A stretch of 36,994 bases of DNA from JBBCJT01 sp037190665 (GCA_037190665.1 JBBCJT010000084.1:1-36994), one strand, 5' to 3'. Positions 27,367 through 35,629 are shown, counted from the stretch's first letter. Made by a program: numbers and translations. Notes: generated by a model not told the origin, from the letters alone.

Positions 27367-28014
27367 TCAGGCGGCCGCGGCCCTCGCCGTGCCCCTGTGC
27401 CAGTCCTCGAGGTAGCGCAGCACCGTGGCGAGATCGGTCACGTCCACGTAGCGGCGGCCGAGATCGCGCAGATTGTCGCGGTGCGGCTGCTCCTCGATGT
27501 CACCGACGCAATCCTCCGGCACCAGCGTGCGGTAGCGGTAGCTGAAGCTGTCGATCGCGCTCGCCCGGATGCAGCCGCTGGTGTTGCAGCCGGTGACGAT
27601 CACCGTGTCGACCCGCTCCTTGGTGAAGTAGTCGCTGACGCCCGTGCTGAAGAAGATCGACGGCGCCTTCTTGCAGATGGTCAGGTCGTAGGACGGGTCG
27701 TAGATGCGCTCGTCGAAGGCCGAGCTCGGATGGTCGTGGAGGAAGGTCTCGCGCACCGCCGTGATCTTCCAGTACGGCATCTCGCGCTGGTTCATGTAGG
27801 CGGTGTTGCAGTTCGCGACCGGCACGCCGTAGCGCCGTGCGACCTTCAGCAGCTTCGCGGTGTTCTCGACCGCGCGCATCACCAGCGGCGCGCCGCCCAG
27901 CGGGTACTTCGGATCGGTGAAGGCCGTCTGGAAATCCACCACGACGATGCCGGGCTTCTGGCCCATGCCAACGGGGATCTCGCCGTAGCTGCGGTTGGTG
28001 TAGTCGTCCGTCAT
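27367..28014 (-). CDS. Isochorismatase-family amidohydrolase
   Basis: A 215-residue cysteine hydrolase of the isochorismatase/N-carbamoylsarcosine amidase family. The catalytic triad is visible: D27 in VVVDFQTAFTD, the lysine at K115/K116 in TICKKAPSIFF, and nucleophile C148 in VTGCNTSGCIRASAID. The C-terminal YRTLVPEDCVGDIEEQPHRD completes the fold. The TSGCIRA form favours an amidase on a small carbamoyl or maleamate-like substrate rather than isochorismate. The substrate cannot be fixed. No related catabolic genes lie next to it. Confidence 0.85.
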   Translation of the reverse strand: MTDDYTNRSYGEIPVGMGQKPGIVVVDFQTAFTDPKYPLGGAPLVMRAVENTAKLLKVARRYGVPVANCNTAYMNQREMPYWKITAVRETFLHDHPSSAFDERIYDPSYDLTICKKAPSIFFSTGVSDYFTKERVDTVIVTGCNTSGCIRASAIDSFSYRYRTLVPEDCVGDIEEQPHRDNLRDLGRRYVDVTDLATVLRYLEDWHRGTARAAAA

Positions 28015-28197
28015 CGGTTCTGCTTCTCCGGCTCAAAGGGAACCGCTGCCGGGACATGCGCCCCCGCGGCCCGGCCGATGTCGCGCCGCCCGACGACGGT
28101 GGATGATCCCCGCCGGTCTAGACGAATCCTTTCTGTCTCACAACGCACTGACGCCCGCCTCTCGCCGCGTGCGGCGGCGGGGCGGTCCCGTCATGGG

Positions 28198-28250
28198 GTC
28201 ATTCCCCGGACGCCGCCGCGCGGGTCGCGGCGAACGCCCGGGGCAATGAC
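28198..28250. repeat. Long imperfect intergenic inverted repeat
   Basis: The arm beginning GTCATTCCCCGG pairs with CCGGGGCAATGAC, and the inner CGCCGCCGCG pairs partly with CGCGGCG, forming a stem of over 20 bp with small bulges. It lies 5 bp after the DUF1127 stop on the minus strand. It resembles the dispersed intergenic palindromes of GC-rich alphaproteobacteria and may also end transcription. Confidence 0.5.
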
Positions 28251-28254
28251 GGGA

Positions 28255-28491
28255 TCACCGCCCGGCGTACCAGAGTGCGCGGTGCGGCTCGACATCCCAC
28301 GGTGCCCGGTCGGCCTCCGCCTGCGCCTCGGCGCGGCTGATGCCGATATCGGCGAGCATGCGGTCATCCATCTCCCGCAACTGGCGGCGGGTGATGACTG
28401 CGCGGAACATCTCCCCCCAGCGGGGCCAGAACCGGAAGGCGGGCAGCCGCCGGGGAGCGGGGCAGGTAAGAACCACGGAACGGGTGGTCAT
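28255..28491 (-). CDS. DUF1127 small protein
   Basis: A 78-residue protein with the DUF1127 (YjiS-like) domain in its C-terminal half: WGEMFRAVITRRQLREMDDR, then MLADIGISRAEAQAEAD. The LxxMDDRMLxDIGISR pattern is the family hallmark. The start at 28491 is supported by GGAGG 6 bp upstream. Small DUF1127 proteins are arginine-rich, and some are involved in RNA turnover and phosphate or carbon responses. A LysR regulator is transcribed divergently 118 bp away and may control it. Confidence 0.88.
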   Translation of the reverse strand: MTTRSVVLTCPAPRRLPAFRFWPRWGEMFRAVITRRQLREMDDRMLADIGISRAEAQAEADRAPWDVEPHRALWYAGR

Positions 28492-28609
28492 GAGGAACCT
28501 CCTACTTCGTGGCAGCACGTAACCGGCTGCGTCGGGTGGAAGGTGTGGCCCCGGTCAAAATAAGTGAAACGCATTGTTCTGATCCTGGCGATCACCTAGA
28601 TTGATCGTC

Positions 28610-29506
28610 ATGGCCGCGCTCGCGAACCTGGATCCGGACCTGCTCCGCTCCTTCGTGCTGATCGCCGAGGGCCGCAGCTTCACCCGCGCGGCGACGGTGG
28701 TCGGCCGCACCCAGTCGGCCGTTTCCATGCAGATCCGCCGGCTGGAAGAGCTGCTGGGTCAATCGGTTCTGCACCGTTCCCCCCACGGCATCGAGCTGAC
28801 GCCGCACGGCGTGTACCTGCTGGGCCGGGCGCGCGAACTGCTGCGGCTGAATGACGAGATCATCGCCACCTTCCATTCCCCGCAGGTGGCCGGGCGGGTG
28901 CGCCTTGGCAGCCCGGACGACTACGCGCTGCGCTGGCTGCCCCCCGTGCTCGCCCGCTTCGCCGAGACCCATCCGGCGGTGGAGGTGGAGGTGGTCTGCC
29001 TGCCCTCCATCGACCTCGCGAAGATGCTGCTGGAGGGTGAACTCGACCTCTCGCTGGTCTCGGAGGGCTACTACTCCTCCCGCCTCACCTCGCGGCTGCT
29101 GTGGCGCGGGCCGCTGATCTGGGTGACCTCGGAGCGGGCCAGCCCCCATCGCATCACACCCCTGCCGGTGGCGATGGCGCGCGATCACTGCGTCTGGCGC
29201 GATGCGGCGATCTCGGCGCTGGAGCGGGCGCAGATGCCCTACCGGCTGGCCTACGTGTCCGGCACGCAGATCGGCACCGTCGCACCGGTGCTGGCCGGGC
29301 TCGCGGTCACGATCTCCACCCTGACCTGGCTGCCGGATGGCTGCCGGCCGGTGCGGGCGGATGAGGGCCTGCCGCCCCTGCCCGATTTCGGCATCACGCT
29401 GGCGAAGGCGCCGGATGCGCGCCAGCCGATCACCGACGCGCTCGCCGAGCACATCGAGCGCAGCTTCGAGAACGAGCAGGTGCGCGAGGCGCTCGGCGCG
29501 GCCTGA
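28610..29506 (+). CDS. LysR-family transcriptional regulator
   Basis: A 298-residue regulator starting MAALANLDPDLLRSFVLIAE. The winged helix-turn-helix fills residues 6-64, with FTRAATVVGRTQSAVSMQIR as the recognition part. The effector-binding domain follows (GRVRLGSPDDYALRWLPPVL). The ATG at 28610 is preferred over a TTG three codons upstream. It is divergent from the DUF1127 gene, the common arrangement in which the regulator controls its neighbour. The inducer is unknown. Confidence 0.92.
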   Translation: MAALANLDPDLLRSFVLIAEGRSFTRAATVVGRTQSAVSMQIRRLEELLGQSVLHRSPHGIELTPHGVYLLGRARELLRLNDEIIATFHSPQVAGRVRLGSPDDYALRWLPPVLARFAETHPAVEVEVVCLPSIDLAKMLLEGELDLSLVSEGYYSSRLTSRLLWRGPLIWVTSERASPHRITPLPVAMARDHCVWRDAAISALERAQMPYRLAYVSGTQIGTVAPVLAGLAVTISTLTWLPDGCRPVRADEGLPPLPDFGITLAKAPDARQPITDALAEHIERSFENEQVREALGAA

Positions 29507-29542
29507 TAGCGGTCAGGCCGCCGCTGAATGGGCCCGGCGGTA

Positions 29543-30169
29543 TCAGGGCGCCTCGGGAATGCCCAGACCCAGGCCGAAGACCTGATCGGCGGCGTGCGCC
29601 CCGTCCCAGACCAGCTTCACCCCGATCCAGCCGATCAGCGCGACGCCGGCGAAGGCGATCCAGCGGTACTTCTCCAGGATGCGCGCCAGCAGCCCGCCCA
29701 GCGCCCCCATCAGCACCACCGACACGGCCAGCCCGATCACGAGCAGCACGACGTTGTCCCGCGCCACGGCGGCGATCGCGAGCACGTTGTCGAGGCTCAT
29801 GGACACGTCGGCGACGATGATCTGCCACAGCGCCTGCATCATCGTCTTTTCGCTGTTCGCCTGACCTTCCGCCGCTTCCGCGTGATCGGATCCGCGCAGT
29901 TCGCCGAGGAAGTTCCAGGCAATCCAGAGCAGCGCGAGGCCGCCGGCGATGTCGATCCACCACAGATCGAGCAGCACGGTCGCGAACAGGGAGAAGACGA
30001 TCCGCAGCACCGCCGCGAAGCCGATGCCGTAGAGGATCGCGCGGTTGCGCTGGCCTTCCGGCAGGCCCGCCGCGGCGAGGCCGATCACCACCGCGTTGTC
30101 GCCCGACAGGACGGCGTTCAGCCAGACGATTTCCAGGAACTGGGGAATCGCTTGCAGCAGGGCGTCCAT
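29543..30169 (-). CDS. TerC-family integral membrane protein, copy 1
   Basis: A 208-residue protein with about seven membrane helices. The two inverted acidic motifs of the family are VLSGDNAVVIGLAAAG (about residues 20-35) and DVSMSLDNVLAIAAVA (about 121-136). These Asp/Asn motifs probably bind the transported metal, and relatives export manganese or protect metalloproteins during secretion. It is the second of two tandem paralogs on the minus strand, 141 bp apart, so the pair probably arose by duplication. No manganese riboswitch signature was seen upstream. Confidence 0.9.
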   Translation of the reverse strand: MDALLQAIPQFLEIVWLNAVLSGDNAVVIGLAAAGLPEGQRNRAILYGIGFAAVLRIVFSLFATVLLDLWWIDIAGGLALLWIAWNFLGELRGSDHAEAAEGQANSEKTMMQALWQIIVADVSMSLDNVLAIAAVARDNVVLLVIGLAVSVVLMGALGGLLARILEKYRWIAFAGVALIGWIGVKLVWDGAHAADQVFGLGLGIPEAP

Positions 30170-30211
30170 GAGTGCTCCCGGTCCGGCGCAACCACCGAAC
30201 CGGCACGCCTT

Positions 30212-30294
30212 CAGGGCGGATGTGATCCGCCCTGCCTTGCCGCACGATTACGCAGACGTGAACGATCCGCCATCCGTCCCGATGGCGGATCGTT
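30212..30294. terminator. Two strong hairpins between the TerC paralogs
   Basis: Hairpin A at 30212-30234 is a 10-bp perfect stem with loop GTG. Hairpin B at 30261-30294 is a 14-bp perfect stem (AACGATCCGCCATC/GATGGCGGATCGTT) with a 6-nt loop. Both share a GCGGAT/ATCCGC core. They lie between the stop of the upstream TerC gene and the start of the downstream one. Neither has a clear T tract on the minus strand; B is followed by TTTT on the plus strand. They may be terminators or separate the expression of the two copies. Confidence 0.5.
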
Positions 30295-30310
30295 TTCCGG
30301 TCGCGGGAGT

Positions 30311-30931
30311 TCAGCCGTTGGCGCGGAGTACCGCCAGGACCTCGTTGCCGCCGTCCCACATCATCTTCAGCGCGATGTAGAGGATCAGCAGCAGGCCTAT
30401 CCAGGCGATCCAGCGGTGCTTCTGCAGGATGCGCGCGATGAAGGTGGCGGCCACGCCCATCAGCACTACCGACACGGCGAGACCGATCACCAGCACCCAC
30501 AGATGGTCACGCGCCGCGCCGGCGACGGCCAGCACGTTGTCGAGACTCATCGACACGTCGGCGATGACGATCTGCCACATCGCCTGCGCCATGGTCTTGC
30601 GCGGGGCGCCCTCGCCGTGCTCGTTCAGTTCGACCTCGTGCCCGCCTTCGCGCAGCTCGCGGAACATCTTCCAGCAGACCCAGAGCAGCAGCACGCCGCC
30701 GGCGAAGAGCAGGCCGATGATGGCAAGGAGCTGGGTGGTGATGAGCGCGAAGCCGATTCGCATCACCGTGGCCGCGCCGATGCCGAAAAGGATCGCCTTG
30801 CGCCGCTGGTCCGCGGGCAGGCCCGCGGCGGCGAGACCGACGACCACTGCGTTGTCGCCTGCCAGCACCAGGTCGATCAGCAGCACCTGCCAGAGCGCGT
30901 TCAGCTCCGACATCAGCGTCTCAGACAGCAT
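30311..30931 (-). CDS. TerC-family integral membrane protein, copy 2
   Basis: A 206-residue paralog of the gene that follows it. The motifs are LVLAGDNAVVVGLAAAGLPA and DVSMSLDNVLAVAGAARDHL, and hydrophobic helices fall in matching places. The two copies share the most sequence around these motifs and the C-terminal RWIA segment. This copy has His/Glu in the loop GGHEVELNEHGEGAPR, where copy 1 has an Ala/Glu-rich loop. A likely metal-ion transporter. It is divergent from purB across 107 bp. Confidence 0.9.
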   Translation of the reverse strand: MLSETLMSELNALWQVLLIDLVLAGDNAVVVGLAAAGLPADQRRKAILFGIGAATVMRIGFALITTQLLAIIGLLFAGGVLLLWVCWKMFRELREGGHEVELNEHGEGAPRKTMAQAMWQIVIADVSMSLDNVLAVAGAARDHLWVLVIGLAVSVVLMGVAATFIARILQKHRWIAWIGLLLILYIALKMMWDGGNEVLAVLRANG

Positions 30932-30960
30932 TCCCTTGTTTTCCCGGCTCTGTTGGGGGC

Positions 30961-30989
30961 GGATTGACGGCGACGTCGGGGATTGTCAA
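30961..30989. promoter_or_regulatory. Possible overlapping divergent promoters of terC and purB
   Basis: TTGACA on the minus strand (30989-30984) and TTGACG on the plus strand (30964-30969) lie in the 107-bp divergent gap, each pointing to its own gene and overlapping the other's core region. -10 matches are poor on both sides, so this is a tentative call from the -35 boxes. Confidence 0.25.
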
Positions 30990-31038
30990 CCGCGCCGCGC
31001 CCGCCTAGCAACCGGCCGCCCCACCTGCCGAGACCGCC

Positions 31039-32379
31039 ATGGTTCCCCGCTATACCCGTCCGGAAATGGCCCGTATCTGGGCCCCCACGAACCGCTACCG
31101 CATCTGGTTCGAGATCGAGGCGCTCGCCGCCGAGCGGATGGCCGAGCTTGGCACTATCCCCGCCGAGGCCGCCCGCGTGATCCGCGAGAAGGGCGCGCCC
31201 CGGGTCGCCGCCATGACCGACGCGGACGTGGAGCGGATCGACGCGATCGAGCGCGAGGTCCGCCACGACGTCATCGCCTTCCTGACCTGGCTGGCCGAGG
31301 AGATCGGCCCGGAGGCGCGGTTCGTCCATCAGGGCATGACTTCCTCGGACGTGCTCGACACCTGCCTTGCAGTGCAGCTCACGGAAGCGACCGACCTTCT
31401 GCTCGCGGACATGGATGCGGTGCTGGCGGCGCTGAAGAAGCGCGCCTTCGAGCACAAGCGCACGCTGACCATCGGCCGCAGCCACGGCATCCATGCCGAG
31501 CCGACCAGCTTCGGGCTGAAGCTCGCGGGCCACTATGCCGAGTTCGGCCGCGGCCGCGCCCGGCTCGCCGCCGCCCGGGCGGAGGTCGCGACCTGCGCGA
31601 TCTCCGGTGCGGTCGGCACCTTCGCCCATGTCGATCCGTCGGTGGAGACCTTCGTCGCCGGGAAGCTGGACCTGTCGGTGGAGCCGGTCTCCACCCAGGT
31701 CATCCCCCGCGACCGTCACGCGGCCTATTTCTGCACGCTGGCGGTGATCGGGGCTGCGATCGAGCGGCTGGCGACCGAGGTGCGGCACCTGCAGCGCAGC
31801 GAGGTGCGGGAGGCGGAGGAATTCTTCCACCCCGGCCAGAAGGGCAGCTCCGCGATGCCCCACAAGCGCAACCCGGTGCTGAGCGAGAATCTCACCGGCC
31901 TCGCCCGCCTGCTGCGCGGGTACGCGATTCCGGCGCTGGAGAACGTGGCGCTGTGGCATGAGCGCGACATCAGCCATTCCTCCGTCGAGCGGGTGATCGG
32001 GCCGGACGCGACCATCACGCTCGACTTCGCGCTGGCGCGGCTGGCGGGGATGATCGACCGGCTGACCATCTACCCCGAGCGGATGGGCGCGAACGTGGAG
32101 AGCCTGGGCGGGGTGGTGCATTCGGGCGAGGTGCTGCTGGCGCTGACGCAGGTCGGCATTTCGCGCGAGGACGCCTACCGGCTGGTGCAGAAGAACGCGA
32201 TGGCGACCTGGGGCGGGCTCGGCCAGCCCGATGCGCGCAGCTTCCGCGACAACCTGCTGGCGGACCCGGAGATCGCCGGACGGCTGGATGCGGCGACGCT
32301 GGACCGCGCGCTCGACCCGTCCTTCCACCTCGATCATGTCGATATGGTGTTCGACAGGGTCTTCGGCGCCACGATCTGA
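31039..32379 (+). CDS. purB: Adenylosuccinate lyase
   Basis: Cleaves fumarate from SAICAR and from adenylosuccinate in purine synthesis. The 446-residue protein of the fumarase/aspartase superfamily has TSSD at 101-104, the catalytic-base region RSHGIHAEPTSFG (H149), and the signature GSSAMPHKRNP at about 269-279. The mobile loop serine lies in that signature. The start MVPRYTRPEMARIW is typical of the family. It lies 1.8 kb before purC, with other genes between, so the purine genes are clustered loosely rather than in one operon. Confidence 0.97.
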   Translation: MVPRYTRPEMARIWAPTNRYRIWFEIEALAAERMAELGTIPAEAARVIREKGAPRVAAMTDADVERIDAIEREVRHDVIAFLTWLAEEIGPEARFVHQGMTSSDVLDTCLAVQLTEATDLLLADMDAVLAALKKRAFEHKRTLTIGRSHGIHAEPTSFGLKLAGHYAEFGRGRARLAAARAEVATCAISGAVGTFAHVDPSVETFVAGKLDLSVEPVSTQVIPRDRHAAYFCTLAVIGAAIERLATEVRHLQRSEVREAEEFFHPGQKGSSAMPHKRNPVLSENLTGLARLLRGYAIPALENVALWHERDISHSSVERVIGPDATITLDFALARLAGMIDRLTIYPERMGANVESLGGVVHSGEVLLALTQVGISREDAYRLVQKNAMATWGGLGQPDARSFRDNLLADPEIAGRLDAATLDRALDPSFHLDHVDMVFDRVFGATI

Positions 32380-32454
32380 CGGCAAAGGCGCCGCGAAGGC
32401 GCCACCCGGCCCTCCCACGCTCCCGGGCACAGGTTGCTCGGGAGGTGGCCTGCC

Positions 32455-32652
32455 ATGCGACACATTCGACGAATCGGCCTGCTCGCGCTGCCGGCCCTGC
32501 TCGCCGGTTGCGCCGTCTACGCGCCCCCGCCCCCACCGCCGCCGCGCGCGGCCTATTACTATGCGCCGCCGCCGGCCTATGCGGCGCCGTCCTACTACGG
32601 GCCGCGGCCCGCTCCGCACCGGCCGCATCGCGGCTGGGGATGGCGGGGGTGA
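32455..32652 (+). CDS. Small Pro/Tyr-rich lipoprotein
   Basis: A 65-residue protein starting MRHIRRIGLLALPALLAGCA. LLAGC is a lipobox, so Cys19 is probably lipidated. The mature part is Pro/Tyr/Ala-rich (APPPPPPPRAAYYYAPPPAY) and ends HRGWGWRG. GGAGG at 32441-32445 is 9 bp upstream. Its stop overlaps a GTG that could start the next small exported protein, so the two are probably co-translated. Function unknown; envelope-attached by appearance. Confidence 0.75.
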   Translation: MRHIRRIGLLALPALLAGCAVYAPPPPPPPRAAYYYAPPPAYAAPSYYGPRPAPHRPHRGWGWRG

Positions 32653-32657
32653 AAGCG

Positions 32658-32981
32658 ATGACCGGACGCTTCTTCCATCTCGCCGCGCTGGCCTTCGCCA
32701 CGATGCTGGGCGCTGCGCCCATGGCGGATGCCGCCGCACCCGGATCGTCTCCCGCCGTCACCCTGATCGGCTGGAACGACTCGCCGCGCTGGCACGGACA
32801 CCGTGGCTGGCACCGGCCGCCGCCGCGCGGGCACTGGAACGGCGGATGGCACCGCCCTGCCCCGCCACGCTACTGGGGCGGCCATGGCTGGCATCACGCG
32901 CCGCGCCAACACTGGCAGAGGCCTCACCATCGCGGCTGGGGTGGCGGCGGCCACTATCAGCATCGGCACTGGCGGCGCTGA
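32658..32981 (+). CDS. Exported His/Trp/Gly-rich protein
   Basis: A 107-residue protein with a signal peptide (MTGRFFHLAALAFATMLGAA, cleavage near ADA-AA). The mature part is dominated by repeating HRGWHRPPPRGHWNGGWHRP-type units: His, Trp, Arg, Pro and Gly. A GTG at 32649, overlapping the lipoprotein stop, is an alternative start three codons upstream. The His content hints at metal binding, but that is inference. Similar RGWHRP-type small secreted proteins are common in Rhodospirillales and have no known role. Confidence 0.75.
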   Translation: MTGRFFHLAALAFATMLGAAPMADAAAPGSSPAVTLIGWNDSPRWHGHRGWHRPPPRGHWNGGWHRPAPPRYWGGHGWHHAPRQHWQRPHHRGWGGGGHYQHRHWRR

Positions 32982-33314
32982 GGCGTAGCGCGGGATCGGC
33001 GGGGCCGAATCAGCATCGGCCTCGCCGCCATCGCGGCCAGCCTTTCGGCTGACCCGACAGGTCCTGCGAGCGGCGCCGCCCCTCACCCCGGCCCTCTCCC
33101 GCAGGCGGGAGAGGGAGTGCCGCCCAAGCTGCGCGGAGTGTCGTCATCGATCATGTGCGCGAAGCGGCCGTTGCGCATGACTTTGCGGCCGATAGTCTCG
33201 GCATCTCGCTCCTCGTGAGGCAGGCGAAGGTGGTACTGCTGGCGACGGACGCACGGCGGCGCGGCGGAAGGCGGGCTTCCGGTCCCGCGCATGCCGGGCT
33301 AGCCCGGGCGGCGC
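32982..33314. other. 333-bp intergenic stretch with a REP-like hairpin
   Basis: No convincing gene. At 33092-33115 a perfect 11-bp stem (CCCTCTCCCGC/GCGGGAGAGGG, loop AG) sits in a CTCACCCCGGCCCTCTCCC context, which looks like the dispersed intergenic repeats of many proteobacteria. A minus-strand open frame at 33083-33292 contains a polar segment (QYHLRLPHEERDAETIGRKV) that could be a gene remnant, but nothing supports expression. Confidence 0.5.
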
Positions 33315-34043
33315 ATGTGCACCGTCATCACCCTGCACCGCCCCGGCCATGCGTGGCCGCTGCTCCTGGCCGCCAATCGCGACGAGCGCGTCGACCGCGC
33401 ATGGGACCCGCCGGCGGCCTGGTGGCCGGACCGGCCAAGGCTGGTCGGCGGCCGGGATCGCGATGCCGGCGGCACGTGGATGGCGGCCGGGCCGTCGGGC
33501 GTGGTGGCCTGCGTGCTGAACCGGCCGGCGAGCCTCGGCCCCGCTCCGGGCAAGCGGTCGCGGGGCGAGTTGCCGCTGCTGGCCGCGGCCGCGGCCGATG
33601 CGACAGAGGCGGCGGCACGGATCGCGGCGTTGAACGCGGCTGACTGGCGCAGCTTCAACCTGCTGGTCGCCGACCGTGACGGCGTGGTGTTCGTCCGGGC
33701 CGAGGGCGCGGACCGGCCGGTGGTGATGCCGCTGTCGCCCGGGCTGCACATGGTCACCGCCCTCGATCCGGACGATCCCGACAGCCCGCGCACGGCACGC
33801 CACCTGCCGCGTTTCAGGGCCGCACCGGTCCCGGACCCGGATACGGGCGATTGGGAGTCCTGGCGCGGCCTGCTCGCCGACCGCAGCGGTGGACAGGGAG
33901 AGGCGATCAACGTGCCCTGGCATGGCGGCTTCGGCACGGTGTGCTCCAGCCTGTTCGCGCTGGGCGCGAATGGCGAACGCCGCTGGCTGTTCTGCCCCGC
34001 TCCGCCTGACCGCGCCGCGTTCTCGGCCGTCACGCTGCCCTGA
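33315..34043 (+). CDS. NRDE/TANGO2-family protein
   Basis: A 242-residue protein of the TANGO2 (DUF833) family. It starts MC (Cys2, a possible N-terminal nucleophile) and has the signature LLLAANRDERVDRAWDPPAA, with NRDE at residues 20-23. It continues with GGRDRDAGGTWMAAGPSG and INVPWHGGFGTVCSSLFALG. Bacterial members have no firm biochemical role; animal homologs are linked to heme or acyl-CoA handling. It is an isolated gene on the plus strand. Confidence 0.9.
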   Translation: MCTVITLHRPGHAWPLLLAANRDERVDRAWDPPAAWWPDRPRLVGGRDRDAGGTWMAAGPSGVVACVLNRPASLGPAPGKRSRGELPLLAAAAADATEAAARIAALNAADWRSFNLLVADRDGVVFVRAEGADRPVVMPLSPGLHMVTALDPDDPDSPRTARHLPRFRAAPVPDPDTGDWESWRGLLADRSGGQGEAINVPWHGGFGTVCSSLFALGANGERRWLFCPAPPDRAAFSAVTLP

Positions 34044-34180
34044 TGCGGAGATAGGAGCGGCGCCCGGACACAGACCAGTCCCGCGCCGCCGGGCAATGGC
34101 CAGCACGGGTGGGCATGCTATACGCGCCCCGGGCACGCCGGCCCGTCCCCCGGTCCGGCGCAGTGGAGATTCCGCAGACG

Positions 34181-34945
34181 ATGGCACGACGCCGGCAACT
34201 CTACGAAGGCAAGGCGAAGATCCTGTTCGAGGGACCGGAGCCCGGCACGCTCGTCCAGTACTTCAAGGACGACGCGACCGCCTTCAACGCCAAGAAGAAG
34301 GGCACCATCACCGGCAAGGGCGTGCTCAACAACCGCATCAGCGAATACCTGATGACGCGGCTGGCCGAGATCGGGGTCCCCAACCACTTCGTCCGCCGGC
34401 TCAACATGCGCGAGCAGCTCATCCGCGAGGTGGAGATCATCCCGCTGGAGATCGTGGTGCGGAACGTGGCCGCCGGCAGCCTGTCCACACGGTTGGGAAT
34501 TCCTGAAGGAACAAGGCTTCCGCGCTCGATCATCGAGTATTACTACAAGAACGATCAGCTCGGCGATCCGATGGTCAGCGAGGAGCACATCACCGCCTTC
34601 GGCTGGGCGGCGACGCCGGATCTCGACGACATCGTCAACCTCACGCTGCGGGTGAACGACTTCCTCACCGGCCTGTTCCTCGGCGTCGGCATCACCTTGG
34701 TGGACTTCAAGCTGGAGTTCGGCCGGCTGTGGGACAACGAGGAGATGCGCATCGTCCTCGCCGACGAGATCTCGCCGGACAATTGCCGGCTGTGGGATGC
34801 CAAGACCGGCGAGAAGATGGATAAGGACCGCTTCCGCCGCGACCTCGGCAAGGTCGAGGAAGCCTATCAGGAAGTGGCACGCCGGCTCGGCATCCTGCCC
34901 GAGGCTGGCGCGCGCGACCTCAAGGGGCCGGAGACCGTGCAGTGA
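34181..34945 (+). CDS. purC: Phosphoribosylaminoimidazole-succinocarboxamide synthase (SAICAR synthetase)
   Basis: Ligates aspartate to CAIR with ATP in purine synthesis; its product is the substrate of PurB. The 254-residue protein starts MARRRQLYEGKAKILFEGPE. It has the family signatures VVRNVAAGSLSTRLGIPEGT and LVDFKLEFGRLWDNEEMRIV, followed by LADEISPDNCRLWD. The ATG at 34181 is selected because homologs begin at RRRQLYEGKAK; the open frame upstream has no support. Its stop overlaps the purS GTG start (34942-34945), giving a translationally coupled purC-purS pair. Confidence 0.97.
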   Translation: MARRRQLYEGKAKILFEGPEPGTLVQYFKDDATAFNAKKKGTITGKGVLNNRISEYLMTRLAEIGVPNHFVRRLNMREQLIREVEIIPLEIVVRNVAAGSLSTRLGIPEGTRLPRSIIEYYYKNDQLGDPMVSEEHITAFGWAATPDLDDIVNLTLRVNDFLTGLFLGVGITLVDFKLEFGRLWDNEEMRIVLADEISPDNCRLWDAKTGEKMDKDRFRRDLGKVEEAYQEVARRLGILPEAGARDLKGPETVQ

Positions 34946-35181
34946 AGGCGATCGTCACCGTCACGCTGAAGCCGGGCGTGCTCGACCCGCAGGGCAAGGC
35001 GATCGGCAACGCGCTCAAGGGACTCGGGTTCGAGGGCGTGGGCGAGGTCCGTGCCGGCAAGGTGATCGAGCTGGAACTGGCCGAGACCGACCCGGCCAAG
35101 GCCCGCGACGCCGCCGAGGCGATGGCGCGCCGGCTGCTCGCCAACACAGTGATCGAGAAATTCTCGGTCGAGGTGGCGTGA
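34942..35181 (+). CDS. purS: Phosphoribosylformylglycinamidine synthase subunit PurS
   Basis: Small subunit bridging PurL and PurQ in the three-part FGAM synthase. The 79-residue protein starts MKAIVTVTLKPGVLDPQGKA from a GTG codon that overlaps the purC stop. It has LKGLGFEGVGEVRAGKVIEL and the C-terminal LLANTVIEKFSVEV typical of PurS. purQ and purL usually follow in alphaproteobacteria but do not here. Confidence 0.95.
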   Translation: MKAIVTVTLKPGVLDPQGKAIGNALKGLGFEGVGEVRAGKVIELELAETDPAKARDAAEAMARRLLANTVIEKFSVEVA

Positions 35182-35335
35182 TCCCGGCGGCCGGAACGCC
35201 TGACCGCCGGTCCAAGCCCCTGTCCGCTCTCATCTGCCGGGCGCGCCCATCCGCGCCTTTCGCACGCGCCACAGGGCGCGGGCCGCACACGCGGCCTCGG
35301 CACAAGGCGGCGGTTCACGCCGCTTTCTCATCCCC

Positions 35336-35557
35336 ATGATCAAGGCCTCCGTCTTCCTCATGGCGGCGATCACGGTGGGGATCGCCTTTCTGCTCGGCCG
35401 GCTGGAACAGCGCCGCCCGCAGACCGCGCGGCTGGGGCTGATGGCGCGCGGCAAGCGCGGGTTGAACCGCTGGGTGAACGCGGCCGCACTGGCCGTGCTG
35501 ATCACGCTGCTGATCATGGGCGGACTGCACTGGTGGCGGGTGCTCACCACCGGCTGA
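35336..35557 (+). CDS. Twin-helix small membrane protein
   Basis: A 73-residue protein with two hydrophobic helices, about residues 3-20 (FLMAAITVGIAFLLG) and 48-68 (AALAVLITLLIMGGLHWW). A positively charged loop (RRPQTARLGLMARGKRGLNR) separates them. I cannot assign a family, though small two-helix proteins of this shape are common in Acetobacteraceae. It starts at the ATG 154 bp after purS. Not evidently linked to its neighbours. Confidence 0.7.
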   Translation: MIKASVFLMAAITVGIAFLLGRLEQRRPQTARLGLMARGKRGLNRWVNAAALAVLITLLIMGGLHWWRVLTTG

Positions 35558-35629
35558 ATTTCCCTTGGCCGCGAGGCAGCGCCTCGGCCATGCTCGCCCC
35601 CCAACGACAAGGCTTCAAGGGGGACTTCA

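Noticed and set aside
30170..30310. Manganese (yybP-ykoY) riboswitch upstream of a TerC gene
   Set aside because: The gap has two hairpins but not the conserved loop sequences of that riboswitch; better read as terminators or spacers.
33083..33292. Minus-strand open frame with a polar segment RLPHEERDAETIGRK
   Set aside because: Short, no ribosome-binding site, overlaps a REP-like hairpin and the next gene's upstream region; at most a gene remnant.
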